This document shows positions 11,590-22,551 of a stretch of 36,351 bases of DNA, piece by piece. The notes below the pieces were generated by a model, which saw only the letters and a program-made list of their open reading frames with translations, was not told where the DNA came from and did not search any database. Location: contig WPIO01000496.1 of assembly GCA_009760855.2 (NCBI GenBank), positions 1 to 36,351 on the forward strand, given 5' to 3'. The DNA is from Cristatella mucedo (taxonomy: Eukaryota > Bryozoa > Phylactolaemata > Cristatellidae). Position 1 is the stretch's first letter. Each line of letters starts with the position of its first letter. The position numbers were made by a program, and so were the translations under genes.

Positions 11590-11682
11590 GCGACTATATC
11601 AGCAAATGTAAAGTGCCTAGAGAGAGATTAAGTTCTCTGAGGGCGCTTTATCAAGTGCATTGTTATTATTATTATTATTATG
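11590..11682 (+). repeat. Hairpin-tailed retroposon-like repeat, copy 2 (3' end, with (TTA)n tail)
   Basis: Sense-strand end of the family at 571 and 22279. It has a clear stem-loop: gtaaagtgcctagagaga pairs with tctctgagggcgcttta across a short loop, followed by atcaagtgcattg and a (TTA)n tail. This layout (terminal hairpin plus short microsatellite tail) is typical of L2/CR1-clade LINEs and their SINEs, where the reverse transcriptase recognises the RNA 3' end. Confidence 0.72.
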
Positions 11683-13706
11683 CGACTTGCTGGTAGTCTG
11701 TGTGAAATCAGCTGTGTAGTCGCTGTGGCATTGTGTGCGTCTTCAACTGCAGCTCTTTACTAAATTTCTTTCCTATTTAAAGCCCCTAATTTGCTGTAGG
11801 CAGAGAGAGAGAGAGAAAGAGAGCTGGTTTTGTATAAATCTCTTTATAAATATATAAAGATACGGCACTTTTACTTGCTGCTGTTCGGCTCGTTCGCGAG
11901 ATGTGAAGCTTTGGCATAGGAGCTGTTCACATGTTGGCCACCTCTACTTGCGTGTGCCAATGTCTGTCTGTCGATTCTCGCGATGCCTTGTAGGTGCTGC
12001 CAGTGCTAGGTTTGCGAGGGCCGCTTGTGGGCGAGGGCACATCAAGAGTAAACATCTGTAGGCTTCACTTTTTAAACGGCTGTATGTGGTGTGCTTTCTC
12101 ATCTCATCTCCTTTTTGTCCTTACTGTGAGCTTTGCTATGCCAGCCTGAAGTGAGGGCGACTTACCTGCCAGGCATCGATTGTAGTGTTGGGACAGGATC
12201 ATGAAGACAGGAGGTCTTTTAATAATGATAGTAATTTATTGTATACGGCATTTTTACTTTTCTCAGCATGCCTTCCAGGAAACTCGGGTATCTGTGCTTC
12301 AATCCAAGCTCTGTCAGTCCGTCTGTCTCTCTTTCACATGATCTGAAGCTTTTCCTGCATGGCCATTAATTGGTGTCCATTCGGAAAAGATGTCGATTTG
12401 CCTTCGGTCGGCAGGGGGGCTAGCAGCAATAGGAACAGTATGCATCGTCGTGGCAACTTGTCAATACCGGGTTAAACACTGTCTGCATGAATCGTTTCTA
12501 ATGAATCGTATACGTTGTCTTGCAACCCCCCCCCCCCACACACATGCACATGGCCTCACATTCCATTCCCGAGCTAATGTTCTGACTGCTGGCACCTAAA
12601 GCTGGTAAGCTGGTCCATTTGTCACGAACTTGGATTTCGACGAACTTGATGTCGTCAGTTCGTACCAATGCTGATAATGGCAGCCAAGCATGCAGCATAT
12701 CAGCTCTTGCGGTGAGTGCACCCAACTCAGGGTCACATGCAAGGAGTGGTGAAGGTGCAGCTGCTGAGTTGCTTCTAGATTGCTATACTGCTCAGACGTG
12801 CTGGGTGCGAGTTGGCAATCATCAAGCGGCAGCAGCCGCGTTACATTTGCTTAAAATTGACTCAAATGTCGATCTAGACGGCTTGGTTTTCTTAAAGTAG
12901 AACTGGCAAAGAAATTGGTCGTAAATCACTTCATAACTCCTGGTTCGGTTCCCTTAAGGAGGCGTGCCAAGAAAATACGTATAAAATTGGTCCGACAATC
13001 GTATATTTTTCTTAGGTTACCTTTCAAAAGACAAACATGCTAGAAAGGGATCGTAAGTTTTGATGACTTCGCGGTAAAAGAAAAATGAATATGCAAACCA
13101 TGTCATAACCGAATGTAAATTGGTAGCAAAAATATCTAAAAGTAAAAGATTTGCTGTTCTCTGCATCACATTCTACTTGCATCCCAACTTGTTAAACCTT
13201 GGTAGATCGAGGTGCGTGTGTGAAGCTTGTTCAGGTGCGTTCTTGTGACTTTTATACAGCTTTATTTCAGTATAGCTTGATGCTTTTAAATTCTATAACT
13301 CGGCTGATACTGCTGGTATCAGGCTGAAATTTGAAAGGTGAGTTCAGCTCTGCTTATAACACAACGTTCTAGAACATTTCTGACTTTGGTTGGATAAAGT
13401 TTGCCATAGGCCTCATCAGGTGTCCGCGAGCTCTATTTCTTGCAGTCATAGACATGTCTAGCAAACTGTATCCAGCATAAATAGGAAATTTCTAGAACCT
13501 CTGTGTTTCGAAAGGCACCCTAAGCAAATATTCGATGGTCAGATCAAGTTTGTAAGTACTTTCTTGACATACCCCCATCAAAACTGCTGGGATTGTAAGG
13601 CTCATACGGCATGGCCGGCTTGCTGTTTCAATCTCTTCTTCGTCTTGCTCTCTGCGACCTCTTTTTATAGGCCAAAGTTTAGTTGATGACCGTTATTCTT
13701 TTCTAG
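11683..13706. other. FAM126: Hyccin intron, no other feature recognised
   Basis: Contains a short GA run near 11800, a C10 run at 12527-12536 and scattered open frames. A frame ending at a GTGAGT donor near 12715 at first looked like an exon but was rejected in favour of the exon at 13707. Confidence 0.5.
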
Positions 13707-13751
13707 ACTGCTTCCAGCATTGAGGCCTGCCTCCTGGCACTATACAACCTG
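13707..13751 (+). CDS. FAM126: Hyccin micro-exon: TASSIEACLLALYNL
   Basis: A 45-base exon, phase 0 at both ends, after acceptor ttattcttttctag and before donor GTATGT. Its 15 residues, TASSIEACLLALYNL, align with human HSSGCIEALLLGVYNL. With the previous exon (…AVSTNMKK) and the next (EVVDEKG…) it rebuilds a continuous hyccin segment with no gap. It is too short to be found by ORF length and would easily be missed by gene prediction. Confidence 0.85.
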
Positions 13752-14289
13752 GTATGTACATAATGTCGGCAGCTTCCTGTCGGCCCTCCCTGCCTCCTCG
13801 ACCTTTTGCATCGTATGCTCGTATTCAAGCGTTATGTTGTGACCTCCAGTATTGATTGCACTACTGCTCGGCAACAATTTTTTTTAATTTTTGGAAATTC
13901 CTTCGTGCAATGTGCGTTACCAATGGAATGCCTTACATGAGTGTACTGGCGGCAGTCAGGTTTGTACATGGCAATTACAACCGTGTGGTTGTTCAGAGCA
14001 TGTTTTCCCTCATCTCGAGAAAACACCATAGATGCAGGAGAGCGAACATGCTCCGACGCTATTTCAATTATATTTATTAGTACCATGCTGCACCGGAGCT
14101 ATGTGGATCGCTCATCAATCCGTGTCCCTGCTCATTTGTTGGAAGACAGGGATGATGGAAGTCCCTTAGCTTTCCTTTACTTTAGTAAGTTAAGGCTGCC
14201 TGGTCATCTAGAAACTGATTCGTGCCTTGCCCTCCTCCTTGGCCTTTGCGCAGAATTGAGGTGCTTGCACTTCACGATCAAGATGTAAG
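13752..14289. other. FAM126: Hyccin intron segment
   Basis: Overlapping open frames on both strands near 13830-14290 share no recognisable motif and lie immediately outside the LINE insertion. I see no supported feature. Confidence 0.4.
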
Positions 14290-15345
14290 GTAATGTATCT
14301 CCATCTTTAACTCCACAAAGCCATAAAGACAATGTTTTGTATAGCGCACTCACAGCCTAAGCGGATTTCGGTACGCATTCGGTAGCCAACAGACTTCATC
14401 TCATGCAACAAAGAGAAAGTGGGAAGCATAGCAGAGTCAGGAGAGCAGCTGAGGTAGTGAGTAGCATAGAAGTAGCAGCTCAGGACCGCTGAAAATGATG
14501 AGCCATAGTCGGCAGCATGAGAATAGTTGTCGTTGAGTAAGAACTGTGGAAGCGAGTTCCACGGTCTATGACCTGCAAAGCTAAAGCTTATGTCGCCAAC
14601 GGTCTTTAAGCAGGGGAATGGAACAGCTAATTTATTGTCCACACAGGACCTGAGGGCGCGAACAGGCTGAAACTGATGCAGCAGTTCAGCTAGGTATGGA
14701 GGAGCCGAGCCGCGGCGGGCCTTGTCGGTCAGCGTAAGAACTTTGTTCTGTACCCGGTGATCAACTAGCAGTCATGCTCGCTCTTTTAGCAAAGGAGATA
14801 CGTGGGCAAACCTCTGGGACTTAAAACTAGCCTTGCAGCCATATTCATAGCCAGCTGCAGTGGCCTAGTTGCTTTCTTTGGTAGCCCAGCCAAAAGGGAA
14901 TTACAATAATCAAGCCGAGACAGAACTATGGAGCTAGTTAAATTTTTTGCAAGCCACTGTGGAAGACAGCTTCTAATCTTGCATAGGGATCGGACGTGAT
15001 GGCAAGCTGTAGGGGCAGTCTTTTGAATGAAGCTTTTAAAATTGAGGCAGCTGTCGAAAACGATACCTAAGTTTCGAGCACGTGGTGATGGTCGTACGAC
15101 AGCATCACCTATTAGAAGAGCAAAGCCTTTTAATCTAGCCGCATGCTTAGGGTGTCCTATGAGCAGCAGTTCGGTTTTATCGTCGTTTAGTTTCTATAAG
15201 TTTTCTAACATCCAGGATCTAGTGTTGGCAAGGCAAGCATTCAGTTTATCAGTTGTTGCAGCAGATTCCGAAAGTTTGAATGACAAATACAGCTGAGTGT
15301 TGTCAGCATAAAAGTGACATCCTATTCCATAGGAATCACTTAATC
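14290..15345 (-). pseudogene. 5'-truncated L2/CR1-like LINE, minus strand (RT palm to 3' end)
   Basis: On the minus strand, from 15345 down, the translation starts inside the reverse transcriptase at HFYADNTQLYLSF (the F/YADD catalytic box, second Asp here Asn). It goes on through LNDDKTELLLIG, LGIVFDSCLNF, LSRLDYCNSLLAGLP and YLAELLHQF-like text, then SFSFAGHRPWNSLPQFL, the typical L2/CR1 C-terminal block. Stop codons and frameshifts break it. It ends in the same terminal sequence as the copies at 9757 and 34880. About 1.06 kb remains of an element of several kb, antisense within a hyccin intron. Confidence 0.85.
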
Positions 15346-15466
15346 ACTTTTTCCAGATCGTATATCAGAGTCCTGCAATAGGCAATTCTTTTTTGCCCAC
15401 TGCAAGCGCTGCGATCGTCACTAAGCCTCTTCTGCTGCTGTATAAAGGGGGCTGTTGAATCAGATG
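15346..15466 (+). mobile_element. Degenerate SINE directly upstream of another SINE
   Basis: Pieces gcaattcttttttgcccact, gcaagcgctg, taagcctcttctgct and ggctgttgaatcagatga match the body of the SINEs. The head is damaged, with catatcagagtcctgcaat in place of the B box. It abuts the LINE above and the next SINE below. Confidence 0.6.
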
Positions 15467-15473
15467 ACTTGTA

Positions 15474-15655
15474 CCGCGCCCCTGGGTCTTGGCCTAGGGG
15501 TAAGGTTCTCAAAATTCGTGATCCCGGTCGTTGGTTCGAATCGTACAGCAGGCAATTGTTGTTGCCTGCTGCAAGCCGGAGTGACAGCAGCTGAGGTTGT
15601 TCTGCTGCTATATAAGTTAGGCTGCTCAATCGGATGATTTTTTATTATTATTATT
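15474..15655 (+). mobile_element. tRNA-derived SINE, family B, plus strand
   Basis: Complete-looking copy: a head with CTTGGCCTAGGGGTAAGG as A box, a perfect Pol III B box GGTTCGAATCG, an inverted pair gcaggcaatt and gttgcctgc, then GAGTGACAGCAGCTGAGG, TTCTGCTGCTATATAAG and ggctgctcaatcgg, and a (TTA)n tail. The order of blocks is the same as family A but the sequence is distinct, so it is a sister family. Confidence 0.78.
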
Positions 15656-15844
15656 TTACTCTGTAGGGTGCATGCTTAGTGGGGGACTGATTTTTTCGGC
15701 GCCTCGTTCTAGCCATCGAGCTGATAGCATGGCCCCCTCCACATGACTGTTGTTGCTTCTGGTAACATAGTAAATTGGTTTTGTGTTATTTCTCTTGGTA
15801 GTATGCTTCCAGTTGATCAATGAATGTAGAGCAAATTTCTGTAC

Positions 15845-15975
15845 TATGATCCATAAGGGCTGCCATTGCTTGGGTTCGTCATACCTAGCTGAACTGCTGC
15901 ATCAGTTTCGGCCTCCTCGTGCCCTCAGGTTCTGTGTGGATGCTTCGATGAGCTGCTTCATTCTTTTACTGTAAT
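15845..15975 (+). pseudogene. L2/CR1-like LINE fragment (C-terminal RT block)
   Basis: Encodes GSSYLAELLHQFRPPRALR followed by FCVDAS. The minus-strand LINE at 14290 carries the same block, an A-P-P-Y-L-(A/S)-E-L-L-type segment known in the L2/CR1 clade. Only about 130 bases are left, with no ends. Confidence 0.7.
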
Positions 15976-15984
15976 ACTTTTGGT

Positions 15985-17833
15985 AACAGAAGCGTTTCCT
16001 TTTTGGCTGCATGATCGAGGAACCTACTTCCGCAATTCTTTCACAAGACTCTATATGAGAAAATAGGCTCATGTATTGGACAAAAACAAGAAATGCCCTC
16101 GACGTGCATTTACGTTGCGAGTATTGAACCACAACGATAGGGACGGTTCGGGCATGCTGGAAGGCCGTTTATACAAGAACAGGCAAGCATACCGCTTGGG
16201 GGAGTAGATTGTATCATATGCTTCTGACATGCCGCACAGCCAGCAGCATAACCCTATGGGAGGCACACAGAAATATGCATATTTTTTGGTCGCTATCCTT
16301 GCACACGAACCAAGTTATCTATGATTTCCTTGAAACAAACTTGCAGCCTACAATGGTGTCAATAGATAGTGAGGTGCGTCTCTAGCCTGTCCATTACGAT
16401 TTTAACGACATGAAGACCCAAGTCCATTGCAGCTTGAAAAGCAAGCAGCAACAGCTCTCTTTTCACTAGTGCAGACTGAAGATCCAAATTGCTTTCCTAC
16501 GCCCCCTCTTCCCAGCTAGCACGGTGACCGAGAGTGTTCATCGGCCTCATAGGCATTCTTTAAATCTAAGCTCAGGTTCATATATACAGCCATCAGTCCA
16601 TGGCAAACACAATAGGTAGTATACTTGTACATAGCTATACCAGCGAGCATAAGCATGTCGGTTGAACATAAGGGCTTTTCTGCAGGTTTGCTCTCCCGAC
16701 CTCCATGGTACCACGGTTCAATTCTGGTCTGGTATCATTACACACCGATACAATCTGTAAGACACCAGCACTATTGCTTGACATGGTTATTGCAAGATCG
16801 ATGGGTATCCAGCAGATGCCCCATAAAACAGATACAGGCATGATGAGATCCAGCTAGAATGGCCTGCTACCTCAAAAAAGTAAGGCAGTTATAAGCTGTG
16901 TATGAAAGTGGTTGTGAGCATTGAGACCACTCAACAGGTTCAACTAGCAACACACAGGCAATCAACATTTACTCGCATGCCCCAAACCAATACGCATGCG
17001 TGTATGCACCAACCTAAGAGAACATATGCTCTATAAAGGAAAGTAAAAGTAAGTTTGTTTATGCTTATATTTATTTTAGATTTTATATTTTGGACTGTGG
17101 GAGCTAGCAAATGTACACGAGCTACTCCTATGAGTAAGAAGGGTTCGAAAGGTTCTAATGGCTAACAGCTACTAAGCTTATCTAAGCTGCTAATCAAGGT
17201 GTTAAACGTTTGATAACAGCCAGAAATGTCATAAGTGCCAAGACCACTTCTGAAACTCTTTTTACCTTCACAACTTATATTCTTCAAGACAATTTATGAG
17301 CCTATTTTCTGTTTTTGTGCAATATATTCTCCTCTCGTGCTGTTCGGGCACATGCTCTCCAGCTGTGACCCGTGCTAATAGTTCCCTGCTACTTGCTTCC
17401 AAATTAGCCTCCCGATGCAACTATGCCTCTCGCTTTTGCTTTGCTGTGTGAGATTAAATACGTTGGCTACCTTGTGCTTACCAAAAGCCATGTATGCTTT
17501 GAGTGTGCTGTGGCTAACTCCCCATATTGACATCCACTTATAGTCTAAATGAAACAATGAACAGCAATACATCCATGCATTCATATTACACCTGAGCTAT
17601 TTCAATGGCTCCTAGCTGTAGCCCACTGAGACTGGCTGGTTGTGTGTAAGCTTGTTGAGATGATACTGATTACCTTTGCCGTGGTATGGTTCTGATCTGT
17701 TTTTTTTATGTCGTGGGTTTTTTTATTCCAGTTTGGAATAACAGCCTGCCGGCAAGTGTCCTGGGCTCTCAGTTGTAGTGCATCAAGTGCTCGACCATCC
17801 GCTCCATCTCACTGTCTTGGTACTGTATTGCAG
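15985..17833. other. FAM126: Hyccin intron, no supported feature
   Basis: Moderately A/T-rich. Open frames on both strands (for example near 16069-16266, 16635-16841 and 17375-17584) are short, unrelated to known families and not flanked by paired splice signals. Confidence 0.45.
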
Positions 17834-17914
17834 GAAGTCGTTGACGAGAAAGGCCGTCCGAAAGTAATTGTGACGACCATTCCATCGCTCGGAAGAGCCT
17901 CAATTTACCACGAG
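17834..17914 (+). CDS. FAM126: Hyccin exon: EVVDEKGRPKV…IPSLGRASIYHE
   Basis: An 81-base exon, phase 0 at both ends, after acceptor tactgtattgcag and before donor GTATGT. It encodes EVVDEKGRPKVIVTTIPSLG followed by RASIYHE, which aligns with human (LEI)VDKQGHTKVLSFTIPSLS and KPSVYHE. The IPSL…(S/V)YHE block is the most characteristic signature of the family, so this exon fixes the identity of the gene. It sits in the helical domain that binds TTC7. Confidence 0.92.
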
Positions 17915-18343
17915 GTATGTTCCTTTGTCCGACTTCCACCTGGCTATTCATCTATTTATTATCTATTAATTATTTATTATCTATTTAGGCGTTCTTTCTT
18001 TGCCACCACTGCTGCCTGAGTGGCTGCTGCCGCCACGTCTGACTTACCGAAGCTGCTGCCGCTTCCGCTCGGCGAGACTCGCTCGGTCTTAGTGAAACTG
18101 TGGAATGATTGGACAGTGTGCTCATAAGAAAGTGCCACTAGTTAGCACGAGCAGCAATTAAACTGCACCAGAAGGTCACAATCGAACCGCTTCTGTCGTG
18201 GCTCGTTGCCTGCGGTTGCATCGCCAGTCATGTACAGGTGCACGTGGCCGCCGTGTCATCGTGGCACAATGTGCATCCGGGCGTGCTGCTTTTTCTGGGC
18301 GTGATTCCCCGAACTCTCACCTCCTCCTCCTCATTTTTTCCAG

Positions 18344-18463
18344 CCAGGCGCTCTCGGCTCGGCCGTGCTCACCGAGAGCGCGCTGTCGCGCTACGAACAG
18401 GACGACAGGAAAACCTTCACTGGTCCTTTTCCTGTTGTCGAAAAATTCAATGCCAAAAAACAG
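18344..18463 (+). CDS. FAM126: Hyccin exon: GSAVLTESALS…GPFPVVEKFNAK
   Basis: A 120-base exon after acceptor ttttttccag and before CAG|GTACCC. It begins PGALGSAVLTESALS, matching human PSSIGSMALTESALS, and continues to GPFPVVEKFNAK, parallel to human GPHPQREMLTAQ. At its end the literal sequence reads NAKKQ and leaves phase 0, but the next exon (20010) needs phase 2. With one A fewer in the A6 run at 18455-18460 the end would read NAKNR, matching the conserved AQNR, and the phases would agree. Either the assembly has one surplus A, or the gene is disrupted here, or a different donor is used. Confidence 0.88.
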
Positions 18464-18894
18464 GTACCCATAAAGTGTCTGCATCGTCGGCTTCTTACTG
18501 CATGGCTCTGCCGCAGCTTCAATGCGGCGTCAGCTGAATGCGCAGTGTGCCTTTCGGTTGCTCACCTCTCACTTTGCTTTCATTCACTGCTGCCACTTAG
18601 GCGTGCCTCTCTGCCTTGAGCCCATAACCCACTTCCTTTTGCACTGCACTCGTTTCTCTTCTTTGCTCGTTCGTTTGCTCGACCCTTTCGACTTATGATT
18701 ATTGGTCTCTTCTTTCTCATTGATCTTTCCTTTCCTTACCCGTACTACCGCGCCATTTTCTGTGCTTTCCGTCCATCCTGTCAGCCCCCGACTCGGCTCG
18801 CTCTTAGCTACCCTGTCTTAAATGCTTCTCTTGTACTCTCTTGCTTCTTTCTGCTTATTGCGTCTTCTTAGCATCCGGTTAGCACTTCGTTTCG

Positions 18895-19390
18895 CGGTGT
18901 TCGCGTTTGTGCACATGTGCGTGCGTGTGCATGCTGTGAGTGCCATGTGCATGTGATGCATGTGTGCTGTTCATGTGCTATTTGTGTGTGCTGTATGTAT
19001 GTATGTGTGTGTGCTGCAAATTAATGTGCTCTATGGGTGTTCTGTGTGAGTTTGCTGTGTGCATATGTGTGCTCTGTGTTTGTGTGTGCGTGTGTGCTGT
19101 GCGTGTGTGCGTGCGCGCGTGTGTATCGGGTACGTGCTCTGTGCAAGTGATCTATGCATCCATATCTTCTGTTTGTTTATGTTTGTGCTGTTTATGTCCT
19201 GTGTGTAGGTGTGTGTGTGTGTGCACACGCGCAGGGGTGCGAGTGTGTGCGCATGTCTGCTCTGTTTGTATGTAGTCTGTGTGTGTTCTGTGCTTTATGT
19301 GTATGTTATGGTATGTCTTATATGTGTTTTGCGTGTGCTGTATGTATTCTGTGCATATGTGTACCTCTGTGTGTTGCTCACAATGTTCTG
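18895..19390 (+). repeat. GT-rich degenerate repeat region
   Basis: Imperfect alternating purine-pyrimidine sequence built from tgtgtgctgt, gtgcgtg and catgtgc words with a gtgcgcgcgtgtg core. Long Cys-Val frames overlap in several registers. It lies in a hyccin intron. Alternating GT/GC of this kind can adopt Z-DNA; no coding role is supported. Confidence 0.75.
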
Positions 19391-19726
19391 CCCAATGGCT
19401 GCTTTAGTAATTCTCATGCATTAATGTCAATGTTGTTGTATGTGTTTGTCACTGAACTCGTCAATTTTGCCTTCCACTCTGCTTCACGCCCACGGTCACT
19501 TGCATACAGCTTATAGGCATGCACATACCATAGCGTTAGTCTGTCACTACAGTTGTATCTGCTTGCATTGTATTGTTGGTTCAAGCTGCAGGAAATGAAG
19601 ACAGACCAAGGCACTTCAGCGCTAAGCAAATCCGTCCTCGGCTGCTACGGCTTTAAATCTGCATTTTGCTCTTAGCTAACCATCTCCAGATGGAGGAGGA
19701 GAGTTTAAGAGAGTGAGTGAAACGGT

Positions 19727-19850
<124 letters not shown>

Positions 19851-20009
19851 GAAGAATGAGAACTGAATAGAGGGAGTAGAAAAAAAGAGAGCTTAAAAAT
19901 AGGGGGGAAGAGAGAGGGTATGGTCAAAAGAGAGCATAAGTGAGGGACAGTGAGGGAGAGGACTTGAGCAGGGCTAGCTTCAACTTGCTGTCTTTGATCG
20001 CTCTGGCAG

Positions 20010-20105
20010 GCACCCTGTGCTGAGTCATCTCTTTCGATGCTACAACGCTGTCGTCGGACAGCTTTCCAGTCGCTCTCATCAAAGCGTGTGCGACGTTGCT
20101 ATAAG
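20010..20105 (+). CDS. FAM126: Hyccin exon: HPVLSHLFRCYNAVV…QSVCDVAI
   Basis: A 96-base exon after acceptor tcgctctggcag and before donor AAG|GTACTG. Taken in phase 2 it reads HPVLSHLFRCYNAVVGQLSS and then RSHQSVCDVAI, aligning with human [20 protein letters not shown] and VSLQSLCQICSRI. It ends in phase 2, agreeing with the start chosen for the exon at 22712. Its start phase conflicts with the literal end of the previous exon (see 18344-18463). Confidence 0.8.
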
Positions 20106-20507
20106 GTACTGTGGCTCTGCAACTCGGGCAGGCGGTTGTGCCGACACGTATGTGGCTTGTGACTGCTGATAGTCGAGGCAGCACTGAATATCACCGTTTT
20201 GCTGCTTTAATTTTTTGCTACTCTTGAAATGGTTTTAATTCGTGGTAACTGGCACATTGGCAAGTCATGTTGGATTCGCTGCCGTCAGTGACACCATCGT
20301 TTTTATTAGCAAAGAGGAACTGCGCCTCCTTGCAGCCAGCTGTCTGGTTGTCATTGTCAGTGTGCGAGCAGGATGCGGGATGCACTTGCTCTATCACGCA
20401 GCCAGCAAGCTCGGCTGGCTTCCATGGCAACCTTTGCTAGACTACATACCACGTGTGTGCACTACGTTGGCCTTTTAGAATTGTAGGGATGCTGCTGGCT
20501 TCTTCTC

Positions 20508-20510
<3 letters not shown>

Positions 20511-20552
<42 letters not shown>
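20511..20552 (+). repeat. (CT)n followed by (CA)n
   Basis: About 30 bases of CT followed by about 11 of CA, a compound microsatellite in a hyccin intron. Confidence 0.95.
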
Positions 20553-22278
20553 GCTCTCTTTTTTCACTGTTTCTTGTTGTGTTACAGTAACGCATCTCTT
20601 ATGCGTGCTACACCCTGCTGTCAGGCTTGATTATTGTCCAACTAGCTGCCACTTACTGGCTATGTGCTGCAACCGTGTTTTTGTATTTTGCATGCTCGCA
20701 TGTCTGACTACATCGTATGGCTACATCAATTAATGAATGTTCATCCAACTTTGAGGACCTTGGAATTCACGAGCTTTCGTGTGTGTATGTGTGTGTGTTC
20801 GCATGCGCGCGTGTCTGTGCGCGCACGAGCTCGTACGTGTGCATGTGCACTGGCTGCCTGTCATCATTGGCCATAAGACATGTCAATCAGGTGTAAATGA
20901 AAGCGTGCAGATGTCCCTCTTTCTTCTGTTCTCTGCCGTCGATAACATTGGATTCGGCCGAAGCCTTGGCTGGGCTGGTGAGGCAGTGTCTGGGTGCCGG
21001 TTTAGAGACCTTTTTTTCCAAGTCTCGATCTGTTAGCAAGGCCTGCTTTTGAATGCGGCTGTCCGCAAGCCTGGCAGTAGCCAGTAGCTTAAGATGAGAT
21101 CGACGAGGAGGGGAGCGAAAGACGAGCCTGGTGGCTGCAGTGATATTGTCACATTCAACTACCAATCACGGGGGGGGGGGGAGGTTTAGTTTGTTGCTGC
21201 AAATTTTGCATACCTTGGATGAGATGGGCTATCGTCGTACCGAAGACACGTGCACTTTTTTCGACGCGTTGCTTTTCCATGTCGCTAGGTGCATGCAAGG
21301 CTGAATTAACAAAGGAATTATGTATTCTTATTGCCAATTGAGCAGGTAGAGAAGCCCGACTTGCCCATTGCTCTCTAGCCGAAGCCTCATCATCACGCTT
21401 ACTTCGCGAGCACCTGGCCCGACGGGCAATCATCACGCTATGCTCCCTGTGGTGCGATCGAGCCCTAGCAACGTCGTTAGCTGCCCCCCCCCCTGCTCCA
21501 CCCCTAATCGGTGATAGTTATTTGACTCCTCGTCTACAGCTTGGGTAATGCCCAGTGCGTGCGTGCGTGCATGTCCTATAGTTGCTCAGCTACCTCAAAG
21601 TGTTCGGCAAAATGCAAGCTCAGAGCAAGTTGAAGCATCAGCTAAGCATTCGATGACCAAGCTGTTTTTAGCTGTAACTTTCAGCTTCAGATGCCAACAT
21701 TTAGTAAATTACAGAACTGTGGAGGCTGCTAATACATTTAGCAGCAGCAGAGGCAGCAGCAAGCCCTAGCAGCAGCAGCAGCATCAGAGGCAGCAGCAGA
21801 GGCCCCCCTGACCCACCGATCACCAAAAATAAGCTCGGCTGTCGTTAGTTACCCTGCCGACCCGTCGATGATCGATTAGCTTAGGCATGTGCACGCCGCC
21901 CATGGCTGTGCACTCTGAAGTGAGGCTTGACGTGAAGTTCGCTCTGCCGTGCCAGGGGAACTAGGAGTGATTGCTGAAGTCCTCCTTCTGGCCGCCAAAT
22001 GCAGGTGATCTAGGCGAAGCTAATTACAGTATTTGAAAATCTGGCACGAGACAAGATCACAATTGCTGGTAATATTTTTTGCTGTAATGCTCTCGTCTTC
22101 CTGTTTCTCTGTTCGGGAATAAATCAACGAAGGAAAAGTGGTTCGTTGCTTCGAGAGGAGAAATTGACTAACGCTTCTGTGAAGCATGCCTGAAATTGGC
22201 AGCTGATTCAGCTACCTTCGGCATGGAGGTCGTACTGCTTACAAGTCCGGAGGGCAGCAGCCTGACCCTAAAATCAAT
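20553..22278. other. FAM126: Hyccin intron, no supported exon
   Basis: Contains a GT-rich patch near 20780-20850, a G run at 21171-21181 (the two short flanks are not similar to any family I recognise), a C run near 21484-21492 and the CAG-rich patch listed next. Open frames overlap on both strands without recognisable products. Confidence 0.4.
21741..21804 (+). repeat. (CAG)n imperfect trinucleotide repeat
   Basis: Runs of gcagcagcag interrupted by agaggc, caagccctagc and atcagagg, giving two halves with related interruptions. Intronic. An in-frame TAG in the Gln-Ala-Ser frames argues against coding. Confidence 0.8.
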
Positions 22279-22551
22279 AATAATAATATATTGCACTTGA
22301 TAAAGCGCCCTCAGAGAACTTAATCTCTTTCTAGGCGCTTTACATTTGCTGCAAAGTGATACGCAATAGAATAGTAAGTAAAATCATGCTTGAAAAACAA
22401 ACAAAATGAACAATATGTTTAGGGGTGACATGCACAGGGTCAGCATGCAAATGTGGTTAGTGGCAGCATGCACAGTGTCAGCACGCACAAGCACATCGAG
22501 CGCGAATCACAGGGACCCACTAAATGCTGTCCTAAATAGGTGTGTTTTTAA
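22279..22551 (-). repeat. Hairpin-tailed retroposon-like repeat, copy 3 (most complete)
   Basis: On the minus strand: a 5' part with ctatttaggacagcatttag, a middle with several catgctgacactgtgcatg-like words, then aagcatgattttac and a terminal hairpin (taaagcgcctagaaagagat with cagagggcgctttatc-type partner) and an (ATT)n tail. Copies at 571 and 11590 share this order. No ORF. It ends about 160 bases before a hyccin exon. Confidence 0.78.

Noticed and set aside
12619-12715. Possible hyccin exon ending in ADNGSQACSISALA before a GTGAGT donor
   Set aside because: It resembles the Cys-Ile-Glu-Ala-Leu block only loosely, leaves a gap of several residues before EVVDEKG, and has no phase-0 acceptor. 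The exon at 13707-13751 gives a gapless match in phase.
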